A DNA stretch of 64,000 nt, taken from Dinoroseobacter sp013215265. GTDB taxonomy: Bacteria; Pseudomonadota; Alphaproteobacteria; Rhodobacterales; Rhodobacteraceae. The stretch is from assembly GCA_963691755.1 (NCBI GenBank), contig OY829366.1:310001-374000 (forward strand), written 5' to 3'. Under the pieces are notes generated by a model. That model was not told the origin of the DNA, did not search any database, and worked only from the letters and a program-made list of their open reading frames with translations. Made by a program: the position numbers and the translations under genes. Positions within the stretch are counted from its first letter, which is position 1. Each line of letters opens with the position of its first letter. This document shows positions 24,595-33,714 of this stretch, one piece after another.

Positions 24595-25425
24595 ATGACA
24601 ACAACCCGTCCCTCCGGCCTGCCTTTCATGAAGATGCATGGGCTTGGCAACGATTTCGTCGTGATCGACAGGCGCGTGCAAGCGCATAATCTGTCGGAGT
24701 CTTTGGTGCGCGCGATTGCCAACAGGCACTGCGGCATCGGATTCGATCAACTCGCAACCATCGAAAATTCAGATGAGGCCGACGCGCATCTAATCTTCTT
24801 CAATGCAGACGGGTCTACATCTGCCGCCTGCGGCAACGCGACCAGATGTATCGCAAGGCATTTGATGAACGAAACCGGGCAGGCGTCGCTGATTCTGACG
24901 ACAGAGCGTGGCACGCTGTATGCGCGGGATATGGGTGACAATCGAACCGCCGTGAATATGGGACACCCGCAGCTCAATTGGACTGAAATTCCGCTTTCGC
25001 AAGACACCGATACCTTGCATCTGCCGATTAAAGGCGACCCGGTTGCAACGGGCATGGGCAATCCGCACTGCACCTTTTTTGTCAACGACGCTGAAGACGT
25101 CGATCTCGCTTCATTGGGCCAGTTTGAGCATCATCCGCTTTATCCCGAGCGTACGAACGTGCAGGCCGCCAGCCTGATCGCAAAGAACTACCTGCGCATG
25201 CGGGTATGGGAACGTGGTGTCGGCCCAACACTGGCCTCTGGGTCGTCTTCCTGTGCGGTGGCTGTCGCTGCGCATCGCCGGGGTCTGACCGACAAAACAG
25301 TCTCGATCGAGCTTGATGGCGGACGTATCGAGATCGACTGGCGCGAGGATGGCGTCTGGATGACCGGTCCGACCGTTCATGTATGCGACGGATTCCTGAC
25401 GCCCGAATTTGTTGCGCAGGCCTGA
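24595..25425 (+). CDS. dapF: Diaminopimelate epimerase
   Basis: This 276-residue cytoplasmic enzyme interconverts LL- and meso-diaminopimelate for lysine and peptidoglycan. MKMHGLGNDFVVID opens the fold. The two catalytic cysteines are in STSAACGNATRC and ASGSSSCAVAVAAH. The second motif usually reads CGTGAC, so the serine run is mildly unusual but the cysteine is kept. I chose the ATG at 24595; no strong ribosome-binding site is visible. The following mtaB begins 1 base after its stop. Confidence 0.95.
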   Translation: MTTTRPSGLPFMKMHGLGNDFVVIDRRVQAHNLSESLVRAIANRHCGIGFDQLATIENSDEADAHLIFFNADGSTSAACGNATRCIARHLMNETGQASLILTTERGTLYARDMGDNRTAVNMGHPQLNWTEIPLSQDTDTLHLPIKGDPVATGMGNPHCTFFVNDAEDVDLASLGQFEHHPLYPERTNVQAASLIAKNYLRMRVWERGVGPTLASGSSSCAVAVAAHRRGLTDKTVSIELDGGRIEIDWREDGVWMTGPTVHVCDGFLTPEFVAQA

Positions 25426-25426
25426 A

Positions 25427-26674
25427 ATGGCAAACCGTGCCCCTGTATTTTCCAACCATGGATGTCGCCTGAACGCTTATGAGACAGAGGCGATGAAAGA
25501 GCTTGCAGCATCTGCGGGCTTGGACAACGCGATAATCATAAACACCTGCGCTGTCACCGCAGAAGCTGTACGCAAGGCGCGACAGGACATTCGCAAGCGC
25601 GCCCGCGAAAATCCAAATGCACGGATTATCGTAACAGGGTGTGCGGCACAAACCGAACCGGACCGATTTGCGGAAATGCCCGAGGTGTCCCATGTAATCG
25701 GGAACACCGAGAAGATGGATATTCAAACATGGCAAGGTCTCGCCTTGGGGGGCGAACCTATTCAGGTTGATGACATCATGTCAGTCACCGAAACCGCTGG
25801 CCATTTGATAGATGGGTTCGGAACACGGTCGCGCGCTTATGTTCAGGTGCAAAATGGCTGTGATCACCGCTGCACGTTCTGCATCATTCCATACGGGCGC
25901 GGGAATTCACGATCGGTTCCGGCAGGTGTGGTCGTGGATCAGATCAAGCGTCTGGTGGATCGCGGGTACAACGAAGTGGTTTTAACAGGCGTAGACCTGA
26001 CATCGTGGGGTGCAGATTTACCCGGCAGTCCGCCTCTTGGTGATCTGGTGCGTCGCATCCTCAAGCTGGTGCCCGATCTTGCCCGTCTGCGTATCAGCTC
26101 CATCGATAGTATCGAAGTCGATCCCGCCCTCATGGAAGCAATTGCGACGGAACAACGCTTGATGCCTCACCTACATCTTTCGCTGCAAGCGGGTGATAAC
26201 ATGATCCTGAAACGGATGAAGCGCCGGCATCTCCGGGAAGACGCGATCAGGTTCTGCGAAGAGGCACGAAACCTGAGACCGGATATGACCTATGGTGCCG
26301 ATATCATTGCAGGTTTTCCAACCGAAACCGATGCCATGTTTGAGAACTCGCTGAAGCTGGTAGAAGAATGCGATTTGACCTGGCTCCATGTGTTTCCCTA
26401 TTCGCCACGCCCCGGCACCCCTGCTGCGCGTATGCCCGCAGTAGCCGGTGCCACAATCAAAGATCGCGCTGCCCGGTTGCGCAACGCCGGGGACGCTAAG
26501 GTTCGCGAACATCTGGCTGCGCAGATCGGACAAACCCATCAAGTTCTCATGGAGTCGCCACGCATGGGTCGCACGGCACAATTCGCGGAGGTGACTTTTG
26601 AAACTGACCAACCTGAAGGCCAGATCGTGACCGCTATGATTACTGACCAGTCGGGCAATCAATTACGCGCATAG
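25427..26674 (+). CDS. mtaB: tRNA t6A37 methylthiotransferase MtaB
   Basis: This 415-residue radical SAM enzyme adds a methylthio group to t6A at position 37 of certain tRNAs. The N-terminal UPF0004 domain supplies cluster cysteines in NHGCRLNAYE, INTCAVTAEAV and VTGCAAQTEP. The radical SAM motif CDHRCTFCIIPYGRG is near residue 145. A C-terminal TRAM-like tail is short. MtaB rather than MiaB is indicated by the NHGCRLNAYE form and EAVRKARQDIRK. It starts immediately after dapF, so the two are co-translated. Confidence 0.93.
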   Translation: MANRAPVFSNHGCRLNAYETEAMKELAASAGLDNAIIINTCAVTAEAVRKARQDIRKRARENPNARIIVTGCAAQTEPDRFAEMPEVSHVIGNTEKMDIQTWQGLALGGEPIQVDDIMSVTETAGHLIDGFGTRSRAYVQVQNGCDHRCTFCIIPYGRGNSRSVPAGVVVDQIKRLVDRGYNEVVLTGVDLTSWGADLPGSPPLGDLVRRILKLVPDLARLRISSIDSIEVDPALMEAIATEQRLMPHLHLSLQAGDNMILKRMKRRHLREDAIRFCEEARNLRPDMTYGADIIAGFPTETDAMFENSLKLVEECDLTWLHVFPYSPRPGTPAARMPAVAGATIKDRAARLRNAGDAKVREHLAAQIGQTHQVLMESPRMGRTAQFAEVTFETDQPEGQIVTAMITDQSGNQLRA

Positions 26675-26698
26675 AGTTGGATCAACGGAACCCATTCA

Positions 26699-27325
26699 AT
26701 GCACCCCAACCCTGCCTTTCGCTCTAAAAATGACCGACCTTCCATTGATTTCGTGCGCCAACGTGCGTTTGGCGTTTTGACCGTCAATGGGCCTAAACAT
26801 CCGCTTGTCGCCCATATACCGTTCCGACTGGATGAAAAGACTGCTTCAATCGAGCTGCATCTGATGCGATCGAACCTGATTTGGCGCGCAGCCGAAACCG
26901 AACTGCCCGCATTGATCGCTGTGACTGGGCCCGATGGGTATATTTCGCCAGATTGGTACGACGTACCCGACCAAGTCCCAACCTGGAACTATGTTGCCGT
27001 CCATTTGCACGGAACGCTTTCACGTGTCCCACAAATTGAATTGAAGGACGTGCTGGATCGCCTCTCAGATACCTTTGAAAGCAGGCTGGCGCCAAAGACG
27101 CCTTGGCGCAGTGCAAAAATGAGTGACGGCGTGATGGACCGGATGATGCGTATGATCGTTCCCATGCGCATGACGATCACAAACATCGAGAGCACCTGGA
27201 AGCTCAACCAAAACAAGCCCGACGACGTTCGAATGCGTGCTGCCTCAAAGGTAGAAACCGGATTTGGCTCTGAGCTTGCGGCCCTTGCCACCCTGATGCA
27301 GGCTCCACCAAAACCAGCGGAGTAA
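26699..27325 (+). CDS. PaiB-like FMN-binding protein
   Basis: This 208-residue protein belongs to the PaiB family (FMN-binding split-barrel, called negative transcriptional regulators in Bacillus). It begins MHPNPAFRSKNDRPSIDFV and carries PLVAHIPFRLDE, YISPDWYDVPDQVPTWNYVA and the C-terminal NIESTWKLNQNKPDD, all typical. In proteobacteria the role is unclear; flavin or heme handling are suggested for relatives. It sits 24 bases after mtaB and 4 before a GST gene. Confidence 0.88.
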   Translation: MHPNPAFRSKNDRPSIDFVRQRAFGVLTVNGPKHPLVAHIPFRLDEKTASIELHLMRSNLIWRAAETELPALIAVTGPDGYISPDWYDVPDQVPTWNYVAVHLHGTLSRVPQIELKDVLDRLSDTFESRLAPKTPWRSAKMSDGVMDRMMRMIVPMRMTITNIESTWKLNQNKPDDVRMRAASKVETGFGSELAALATLMQAPPKPAE

Positions 27326-27329
27326 GCTC

Positions 27330-27935
27330 ATGGAACTGATGATCTCACCGGCATCGCCCTACGTGCGAAAAGCGCGTGTTGCCATTCGCGAATTGAACTT
27401 GATGGATGTCGTGAAGGAAACCGAGGTCACAGCGACCATCATAGGCGATCCGACCGACGCGCTTCTGGCAGCTAATCCCACCGGAAAGATCCCGACCCTG
27501 ACACGTCCTGACGGCCCGGCGATTTACGACAGCCGCGTTATAACCCGATTTTTGAACGACCACGCTGCGGGCGCGCTTTATCCCGAAGCTCGGCTTTGGG
27601 AAGTGCTCACGCTGGAAGCCACTGCAGATGGCATGATGGATGCAGCGGTGAACATGGCCTATGAAGTCCGCTTTCGAAGCGAAGACATGGTCTATGACGA
27701 CTGGCTCGAAGGTCAGTGGCGCAAAGTCACCCGGTCATTATTGGCGATAGAGTCACGCTGGCTAAGCCATTTGTCCGGGCCGCTCGATATGGCTCAAATC
27801 GCAGTCGGGTGCGTTCTGGCGTATCTGGACCTTCGCCATGATGCTCGGCACTGGCGCGCCTTGGCGCCAAATCTGGCGGCCTGGGAGGCGGAGTTTTCAA
27901 AGCGCCCATCGATGCAAGAGACCAAACCGGCCTAA
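27330..27935 (+). CDS. Glutathione S-transferase family protein
   Basis: This 201-residue protein has an N-terminal thioredoxin-like GST domain (MELMISPASPYVRKARVAIR, with the cis-proline region NPTGKIPTLTRPDG and glutathione-binding YDSRVI) and a helical C-terminal domain. The start at 27330 follows GGAG closely. The substrate cannot be predicted. Its stop interlocks with that of the convergent PAP2 gene, leaving no space for a terminator. Confidence 0.9.
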   Translation: MELMISPASPYVRKARVAIRELNLMDVVKETEVTATIIGDPTDALLAANPTGKIPTLTRPDGPAIYDSRVITRFLNDHAAGALYPEARLWEVLTLEATADGMMDAAVNMAYEVRFRSEDMVYDDWLEGQWRKVTRSLLAIESRWLSHLSGPLDMAQIAVGCVLAYLDLRHDARHWRALAPNLAAWEAEFSKRPSMQETKPA

Positions 27936-28468
27936 GCCCGGCCGAAGAGTTTCTTCAGCCTGCGACGTACCGGACCCGGCTTGCGGAACGCCCGGTCAGC
28001 GCCCCACCCCAGAAGTGCGCCCGCAAGCGTCTGCCATATATCATGCCAGCCGCTGGTCACCCGGCTTGTCCCTGTGAAGGCCGCCGCAATAAGGACCACG
28101 CCCTGCCCGACCGGATGCGCTTTCAGACATGTCTGGGCAAGCGAGCTTGCCCCGAAAACAGCAGTTGCGGTGTGACCAGAGGGAAATCCTTCCGATCCAC
28201 CATTGGGGCGTTGATTGATGCTGCGGTCTCCAAGGACAAATTTGCTCGTCCGAAGCGTTGCGAACATCACGCCGAATCTCAAGAAATACTCTGCGCCATT
28301 TCCATTCATCGCTTCACACCCCAAAGCAAGCAGTGGCAGTGCGATCTGCATGTTAGTGCCGATTCCCTTCCCATGCTCGTCCCACGGCGAAAATATGACG
28401 ACAGCGGCCATGGTAAAACCGACTATTCGGATTCGCCAAGCATCTGTTATATATTCACAATTGAACAT
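27932..28468 (-). CDS. PAP2-family phosphatase
   Basis: This 178-residue protein carries the three PAP2 phosphatase motifs: KFVLGDRSINQRP, EGFPSGHTATAVFG and SRVTSGWHDIWQ. Hydrophobic stretches suggest a membrane protein, so a lipid or undecaprenyl-type phosphate is a plausible substrate. The ATG at 28468 (MFNCEYITDAWRIR) fits the family better than an ATG at 28522, although neither has a strong ribosome-binding site. Confidence 0.83.
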   Translation of the reverse strand: MFNCEYITDAWRIRIVGFTMAAVVIFSPWDEHGKGIGTNMQIALPLLALGCEAMNGNGAEYFLRFGVMFATLRTSKFVLGDRSINQRPNGGSEGFPSGHTATAVFGASSLAQTCLKAHPVGQGVVLIAAAFTGTSRVTSGWHDIWQTLAGALLGWGADRAFRKPGPVRRRLKKLFGRA

Positions 28469-28679
28469 CTGGAGGGTCCCAAGCTGAACGACAACACGCT
28501 GGTCGGTCTTTCGTGGCAACACAAGAGGGGTGCGGCAATGCTGCGCGGACTTGCCCCCTCGACGCCCGCACCCCGACGCCTATAAATCCTTTCAATCGGT
28601 ATGTGAGTTCGTTCACGTGCCCGTTCTTTTGTGACGCATTCGCTGGCAAGACGTCGGCCGCTGAGAAGGAGAGACCCTC

Positions 28680-29243
28680 GTGTCCCACGCAGAAGACCCA
28701 GAAGGCACTCGCCGCGACTTTCTGTATTACGCCACTGCCGGTGCAGGGGCCGTCACTGCAGGCGCCGCTGCATGGCCTCTGATCAACCAGATGAACCCAT
28801 CCGCAGATGTTCAGGCCGCGTCCACGCTGCGCGTTGACGTTTCGGTTGTTGAACCAGGAACCCAGCTGACTGTTTTGTTCCTGGGCAAGCCGATCTTCAT
28901 CCGCCGTCGCACCGAAGAGGAAATCTTGGCAGCACAAGATGTCGACCTGTCAACGCTGATCGATGACAACGCGCGCAACGCGAACGTTTCGGACACTGCA
29001 GATGCAGCCGACGTGAACCGTGCGCTAGGCGAAACCGGTGAATGGCTGGTCATGCAGGGCGTTTGCACCCACTTGGGCTGCGTACCGCTTGGCGATGGCG
29101 CCGGTGAGTTTGGCGGTTGGTTCTGCCCCTGCCACGGCTCGCACTACGATACCTCTGGGCGGATCCGTAAAGGTCCTGCGCCGGAAAACCTGCCAGTACC
29201 GGCAGTTGAATTCGTTGACGAAACCACATTGTTGCTCGGCTAA
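28680..29243 (+). CDS. petA: Ubiquinol-cytochrome c reductase Rieske iron-sulfur subunit
   Basis: This 187-residue subunit of the bc1 complex carries the 2Fe-2S cluster that takes electrons from ubiquinol to cytochrome c1. A twin-arginine signal-anchor (TRRDFLYYATAGAGAV) leads to a periplasmic Rieske fold, with CTHLGC near residue 128 and CPCHGSHYD near 150. It starts with GTG at 28680, set by AAGGAGAG. It is the first gene of petABC. An inverted GTGAgttcgtTCAC lies upstream at 28603-28616. Confidence 0.97.
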   Translation: MSHAEDPEGTRRDFLYYATAGAGAVTAGAAAWPLINQMNPSADVQAASTLRVDVSVVEPGTQLTVLFLGKPIFIRRRTEEEILAAQDVDLSTLIDDNARNANVSDTADAADVNRALGETGEWLVMQGVCTHLGCVPLGDGAGEFGGWFCPCHGSHYDTSGRIRKGPAPENLPVPAVEFVDETTLLLG

Positions 29244-29257
29244 GGGAGACGACGACC

Positions 29258-30604
29258 ATGGCTGGAATTCCACACGACCATTACGAGCCAAAATCTGGCG
29301 CAGAAAAGTGGCTGCACAAGCGGTTGCCTATCGTCAGCTTGGCCTACGACACATTGATGATCCCAACGCCAAAGAACCTCAACTGGATGTGGATCTGGGG
29401 CATCGTCCTGACCTTCTGTCTTGCTATGCAGATCATCACCGGGATCATTTTGGTGATGCATTACACCCCGCATGTTGATCTGGCGTTTGCGTCGGTCGAG
29501 CACATCATGCGGAACGTGAATGGCGGTCATATGCTGCGTTACCTGCACCAGAATGGCGCGTCGCTGTTTTTCGTTGCGGTCTATGCCCACATCTTCCGCG
29601 GGCTCTACTACGGGTCCTACAAGGCCCCACGCGAGATCACATGGATCATCGGTATCCTGATCTTTGTCCTGATGATGGGCACGGCCTTCATGGGGTACGT
29701 TCTGCCTTGGGGACAAATGTCCTTCTGGGGCGCGACCGTGATTACTGGCCTGTTTGGCGCTATACCGTTCATCGGCGAGCCTCTGCAAACTTGGCTTCTG
29801 GGCGGACCAGCCGTAGATAACGCGACGCTGAACCGCTTCTTCTCACTGCACTATCTGTTGCCTTTCGTGATTGCTGCGCTGGTTGCAGTACACATCTGGG
29901 CCTTCCACACCACCGGGAATAACAATCCGACAGGTGTTGAAGTACGTCGCACATCGAAAGAAGAAGCCGAGAAAGACACTCTGCCCTTCTGGCCGTATTT
30001 CGTCATGAAGGACCTGTTTGCACTGGCACTGATCATGGTGGTCTTCTTTGCCATCGTGGGCTTCATGCCAAACTATCTTGGGCACCCCGATAACTACATC
30101 GAAGCTAACCCACTGGCGACACCTGCACACATCGTTCCGGAATGGTACTTCTTGCCCTTCTACGCGATCCTGCGGGCCTTTACGGACGACGTTTGGGTCG
30201 TGATGTTTGCGAGCTGGATCACTGGCGGTATCATCGATGCGAAGTTCTTCGGTGTGCTGGCGATGTTCGGTGCGATTGCTGTGATGGCCCTTGCGCCCTG
30301 GCTTGACACATCATCGGTTCGTTCAGGCAAATTCCGCCCGATGTTCAAATGGTGGTTTGGTCTTTTGGTGATCGACTTCGTTGCCCTGATGTGGCTGGGC
30401 GCAATGCCCGCAGAAGAGCCCTATGCAACCTTCTCGCTGATCGCATCGGCCTACTGGTTTGCGTACTTCCTGATTATCCTCCCGCTTTTGGGCGTGATCG
30501 AGAAGCCGCTTCCACAACCGGCGACTATCGAAGACGATTTCAACGCGCATTACGGCAAGGCTGACGCCTCCGGTTCGGCCCCAGCGGCCAGCCCCGCCGA
30601 GTGA
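29258..30604 (+). CDS. petB: Cytochrome b subunit of bc1 complex
   Basis: This 448-residue integral membrane protein holds the two b hemes and both quinone sites of the bc1 complex. N-terminal helices carry GGHMLRYLHQNGASLFFVAV and YAHIFRGLYYGSYK; later GYVLPWGQMSFWGATVIT and PEWYFLPFYAILRAF are Qo-site landmarks. The C-terminal tail is Ala/Pro-rich. It lies 14 bases after petA, and its stop overlaps a GTG leading to petC. Confidence 0.98.
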   Translation: MAGIPHDHYEPKSGAEKWLHKRLPIVSLAYDTLMIPTPKNLNWMWIWGIVLTFCLAMQIITGIILVMHYTPHVDLAFASVEHIMRNVNGGHMLRYLHQNGASLFFVAVYAHIFRGLYYGSYKAPREITWIIGILIFVLMMGTAFMGYVLPWGQMSFWGATVITGLFGAIPFIGEPLQTWLLGGPAVDNATLNRFFSLHYLLPFVIAALVAVHIWAFHTTGNNNPTGVEVRRTSKEEAEKDTLPFWPYFVMKDLFALALIMVVFFAIVGFMPNYLGHPDNYIEANPLATPAHIVPEWYFLPFYAILRAFTDDVWVVMFASWITGGIIDAKFFGVLAMFGAIAVMALAPWLDTSSVRSGKFRPMFKWWFGLLVIDFVALMWLGAMPAEEPYATFSLIASAYWFAYFLIILPLLGVIEKPLPQPATIEDDFNAHYGKADASGSAPAASPAE

Positions 30605-30624
30605 CCCGAGAGGATATGAAAACC

Positions 30625-31425
30625 ATGTTCAAGAAACTCGCACTCACCGCAGTATTGGCTCTGTCGCTGACCAGCGGCACAGCCAATGCGGCAGGCGGCG
30701 CCGGTTATGTTGAGGACTACAGTTTCTCATTTGAAGGGCCGTTTGGCACTTACGACACCGCACAGTTGCAACGCGGACTGCAGGTTTACACTGAAATCTG
30801 CTCCGCGTGCCACGGCCTACAATACGTTCCTCTGCGCACGTTGCATGATAAGGGTGGCCCCGAGCTCCCCGAAAACCAAGTGCGTGCGTATGCGGCGTTC
30901 TATGAAATCTTTGACCCTGCACTGGATGATTACCGTGAAGCCCGTCCAACGGATAACTTCCCGGGCTCGAACCTCGAAAACGCGCCAGACCTGTCGCTGA
31001 TGGCGAAAGCGCGCGCTGGTTTCCACGGGCCATATGGTCTTGGTATCAATCAGTTGTTCCGCGGAATGGGCGGAGCGGAATACATCGCGTCTCTTCTGAA
31101 CGGCTACACCGGTGAAGAAAAAGAAGAGGCCGGTGCAATTCTGTATGAGAACACCGCATACCCTGGTGGATACATCTCGATGGCGCCTCCGCTTTGGGGT
31201 GATGATGTGGACTTTGCAGATGGGTCTTCGACGGAACTTGAAGCGGTTGCTCAAGACGTCGCTGCATTCCTGATGTGGACAGCAGAGCCCAAGTTGAACC
31301 ACCGCAAGCAAGCCGGGTTCACGGCTGTATTCTTCCTGACCATCCTGACCGTGTTGCTTTATTTGACCAACAAGCGCATCTGGGCGCCGGTCAAGGCGCG
31401 CGCCAAGCGTCAGCCTGCTGAATAA
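30625..31425 (+). CDS. petC: Cytochrome c1
   Basis: This 266-residue periplasmic cytochrome is anchored by a C-terminal helix (FTAVFFLTILTVLLYL). A signal peptide starts MFKKLALTAVLALSLTSG. CSACHG near residue 60 binds the c-type heme, and a Met in the GGYISMAPPLWGDDV region is the probable distal ligand. I chose the ATG at 30625 because the signal peptide begins there and GAGAGG lies 10-12 bases upstream; earlier GTG and ATG candidates are at 30601 and 30616. A terminator follows at 31447. Confidence 0.96.
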   Translation: MFKKLALTAVLALSLTSGTANAAGGAGYVEDYSFSFEGPFGTYDTAQLQRGLQVYTEICSACHGLQYVPLRTLHDKGGPELPENQVRAYAAFYEIFDPALDDYREARPTDNFPGSNLENAPDLSLMAKARAGFHGPYGLGINQLFRGMGGAEYIASLLNGYTGEEKEEAGAILYENTAYPGGYISMAPPLWGDDVDFADGSSTELEAVAQDVAAFLMWTAEPKLNHRKQAGFTAVFFLTILTVLLYLTNKRIWAPVKARAKRQPAE

Positions 31426-31446
31426 CCGCAGATACGCACTGTTTTG

Positions 31447-31474
31447 AAAACGCGTCCTTCGGGGCGCGTTTTTT
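31447..31474 (+). terminator. Rho-independent terminator of petABC
   Basis: AAAACGCGTCC at 31447-31457 pairs with GGGCGCGTTTT at 31462-31472 (one G-U pair) around a TTCG tetraloop, and T residues continue to 31474. The A-rich left side could also make it work for thiQ on the other strand. Confidence 0.9.
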
Positions 31475-32168
31475 ATGTCCCCAGATAGGCTCGCAGCTCA
31501 ATCGGCGGATCAGCGAAGAGTTCATTGGTCAGTTTGGGTGCCTGAGCCACCCCATCATTCACGAAGACTGTGTAATCAGCAAAGCGCACCGCGTCGTCCG
31601 GATCGTGGGTGACCATCAAGACTGTTGCCCCAGAATTCTCCGCCATCTCCGAAACAAGCGACAACATCTCACGACGCAGCCCCGGCCCCAAAGCCGAAAA
31701 GGGCTCGTCCAAGAGCCATAGCGCACGATTCCGGATCAGAGCTCTTGCAAGTGCAACCCGGCCCTGCTGTCCGCCTGAAAGCGCGGCTGGTCTACGATCC
31801 GCATAATTTCCCAAGCCAACGCGATCCAACGCTCCTTCCACGCTTTGCATTTGCTCTGCGTTCAGCTTCAACGAAGGATTAAGGCCCAAACTAACATTCT
31901 GGGCAGCCGTCAAATGACCAAACAGATTATGATCCTGAAACAGCATTGTAACCGGCCGCTTCGCGGGCGATTGGTCATCAATTCGTGCTGTTTCCCAAAG
32001 AATGCAGCCCTCATACGGATCGAGAAACCCCGCTATAGCTGACAACAGCGTAGATTTGCCAGCACCCGATGGTCCAACGACGGCAAGGCGCGCGCCGCGT
32101 GGGAGCGTCCAGTCAACGCGAAGCTTAAACTGACCTTGTTGAAGCAGTACGTTTTCAAACCGCAGCAT
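31473..32168 (-). CDS. thiQ: Thiamine ABC transporter ATP-binding protein
   Basis: This 231-residue ATPase drives thiamine/TPP uptake. Walker A is VVGPSGAGKST, the Q-loop is LFQDHNLFG, the signature is ALSGGQQGRVALARAL, and Walker B is LWLLDEPFSALG. The ATG at 32168 overlaps the end of thiP by 14 bases. Order thiB, thiP, thiQ on the minus strand under a TPP riboswitch leaves little doubt about the substrate. Confidence 0.95.
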   Translation of the reverse strand: MLRFENVLLQQGQFKLRVDWTLPRGARLAVVGPSGAGKSTLLSAIAGFLDPYEGCILWETARIDDQSPAKRPVTMLFQDHNLFGHLTAAQNVSLGLNPSLKLNAEQMQSVEGALDRVGLGNYADRRPAALSGGQQGRVALARALIRNRALWLLDEPFSALGPGLRREMLSLVSEMAENSGATVLMVTHDPDDAVRFADYTVFVNDGVAQAPKLTNELFADPPIELRAYLGT

Positions 32169-33714
32169 TAAAGCGCCCTCCGCGATCAAAAATCCAGAAG
32201 ATGCAAAGCGTCAAAGCCATTAGAACAAGTGCGGCCCCGGCTGCTGCGTCCATCTGGTAGCTTCCCATAAGCTGGTAAATGGCCAGCGGCAGGGTTCCTC
32301 GATCTGCAGAGCCAAATAGCGCAATCACACCCAGATCGCCCATGGAAAGTGCTGCCGTCAGCCCCGCCCCAAAACCAAGTGCACGGCGTAATCTCGGCAA
32401 AACAATCAGTCTCATCCAGTTGCTTCGCGACATTCCCAGCGCCACAGCGAGACGACCATGATGCGCGTCTACTTTTCTCAGTTCCGGAACGAGTGAACGC
32501 AGCACAAATGGCAAACTCATTACCGCATTGACGAATGCCGTTAGCGGAAGGACCACACTTCCCGGATCGATCCAAGGCCGTAGCCCCACAAACGCCCCCA
32601 ATCCCAAAACCAAAGGGGACACCGCGATAGGCAAGGCTGCCGCAAAGTGGGGCCAACCGGTGGGAACACGTGCCAAGGTTGTTGCGATTGGCAATGCCAA
32701 AACCAGCATGATCGAAACGGATACTATTGCGACACACAATGACCGCAGCGCCGCCATCCAGATCGTGTCGGGGAGGTTACTGACAAACGGAAGGCCTCGC
32801 ACCAGGATCATCAGGATGGGAAACAGGAGAAATCCAAGCCCCAATAGAAGCACGGCTATATCCTGGGCACGCACCCACTTCTCCCCTTTGGGCAATTGCA
32901 ATCTGGTTGCGTCTAGGCCTCCAAAACCGTCAGGTGCGGTTGGCACCATGCGGATTGCCAAAACGGCAACAGCACATAGCGCAACCTGGACAGCGCCAAG
33001 CGCCGCCGCGCGCGACAGATCAAATTCGAACCGAAAGGCCTGATAGATCGCCAGTTCAAGTGTCGTTGCCCGCGGGCCACCACCCATAGTCAGCGCCACT
33101 GCGAAAGATGTCGAACAAATCAAAAAGATTACCAAGAAGGCTCCTGGAAGCACGGCCTGCAAAACTGGGCGTTCCAGGTGTTGTGCAGCCTCGCTTGGTC
33201 CAAACCCCAGCGCATGGCCCAACCTGACTTGCTCTGACGGGATCGACAGCCAGCCCTGGAGGATCAATCGTGTCGCAAGCGGCAGATTAAAAAAGACATG
33301 CGTCAAGACAACGCCCTGCAGCCCATAAATTTCTATTGGCGGTAATCCGATCGACATCATCATCTGTGAGATCAGACCATTGCGTCCGAACACCGCCAGA
33401 ACGCCAAGAACGGCCACAAGAACCGGCAATAGAAACGGTGCACCCAAAAAGGTGATCGCTAACCCATAGAGTGGAAAGCGCCGCCTTATCAGCGCACGGG
33501 CAAGCGGTATGGCAAGTAGAACAGAGATTGCGGCAGACAGAACAGCCTGCAAGACCGTGAACCTAAGTGCCGCCCAATCTGAGGGACCAAGCCAGAGCGT
33601 TGAAGTGCCTGTCGCGGCAATAGCAAGCAATGCCCCAAGTATAAGAACAAGCAAGGCCGCAGAAGCAGCCTTGCCCGCGCCAACAAGGCTTAGCGGCTGA
33701 GTGCGGTCAGCCAT
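32155..33714 (-). CDS. thiP: Thiamine ABC transporter permease
   Basis: This 519-residue permease contains two fused binding-protein-dependent transport domains, each of about six helices, as in ThiP. EAA-like loops are seen in LGHALGFGPSEAAQHLERPV and AVALGMSRSNWMRLIVLPRL. Its start overlaps the thiB stop by 25 bases, so the genes are co-translated. Length is normal for the family. Confidence 0.95.
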   Translation of the reverse strand: MADRTQPLSLVGAGKAASAALLVLILGALLAIAATGTSTLWLGPSDWAALRFTVLQAVLSAAISVLLAIPLARALIRRRFPLYGLAITFLGAPFLLPVLVAVLGVLAVFGRNGLISQMMMSIGLPPIEIYGLQGVVLTHVFFNLPLATRLILQGWLSIPSEQVRLGHALGFGPSEAAQHLERPVLQAVLPGAFLVIFLICSTSFAVALTMGGGPRATTLELAIYQAFRFEFDLSRAAALGAVQVALCAVAVLAIRMVPTAPDGFGGLDATRLQLPKGEKWVRAQDIAVLLLGLGFLLFPILMILVRGLPFVSNLPDTIWMAALRSLCVAIVSVSIMLVLALPIATTLARVPTGWPHFAAALPIAVSPLVLGLGAFVGLRPWIDPGSVVLPLTAFVNAVMSLPFVLRSLVPELRKVDAHHGRLAVALGMSRSNWMRLIVLPRLRRALGFGAGLTAALSMGDLGVIALFGSADRGTLPLAIYQLMGSYQMDAAAGAALVLMALTLCIFWIFDRGGRFNAAV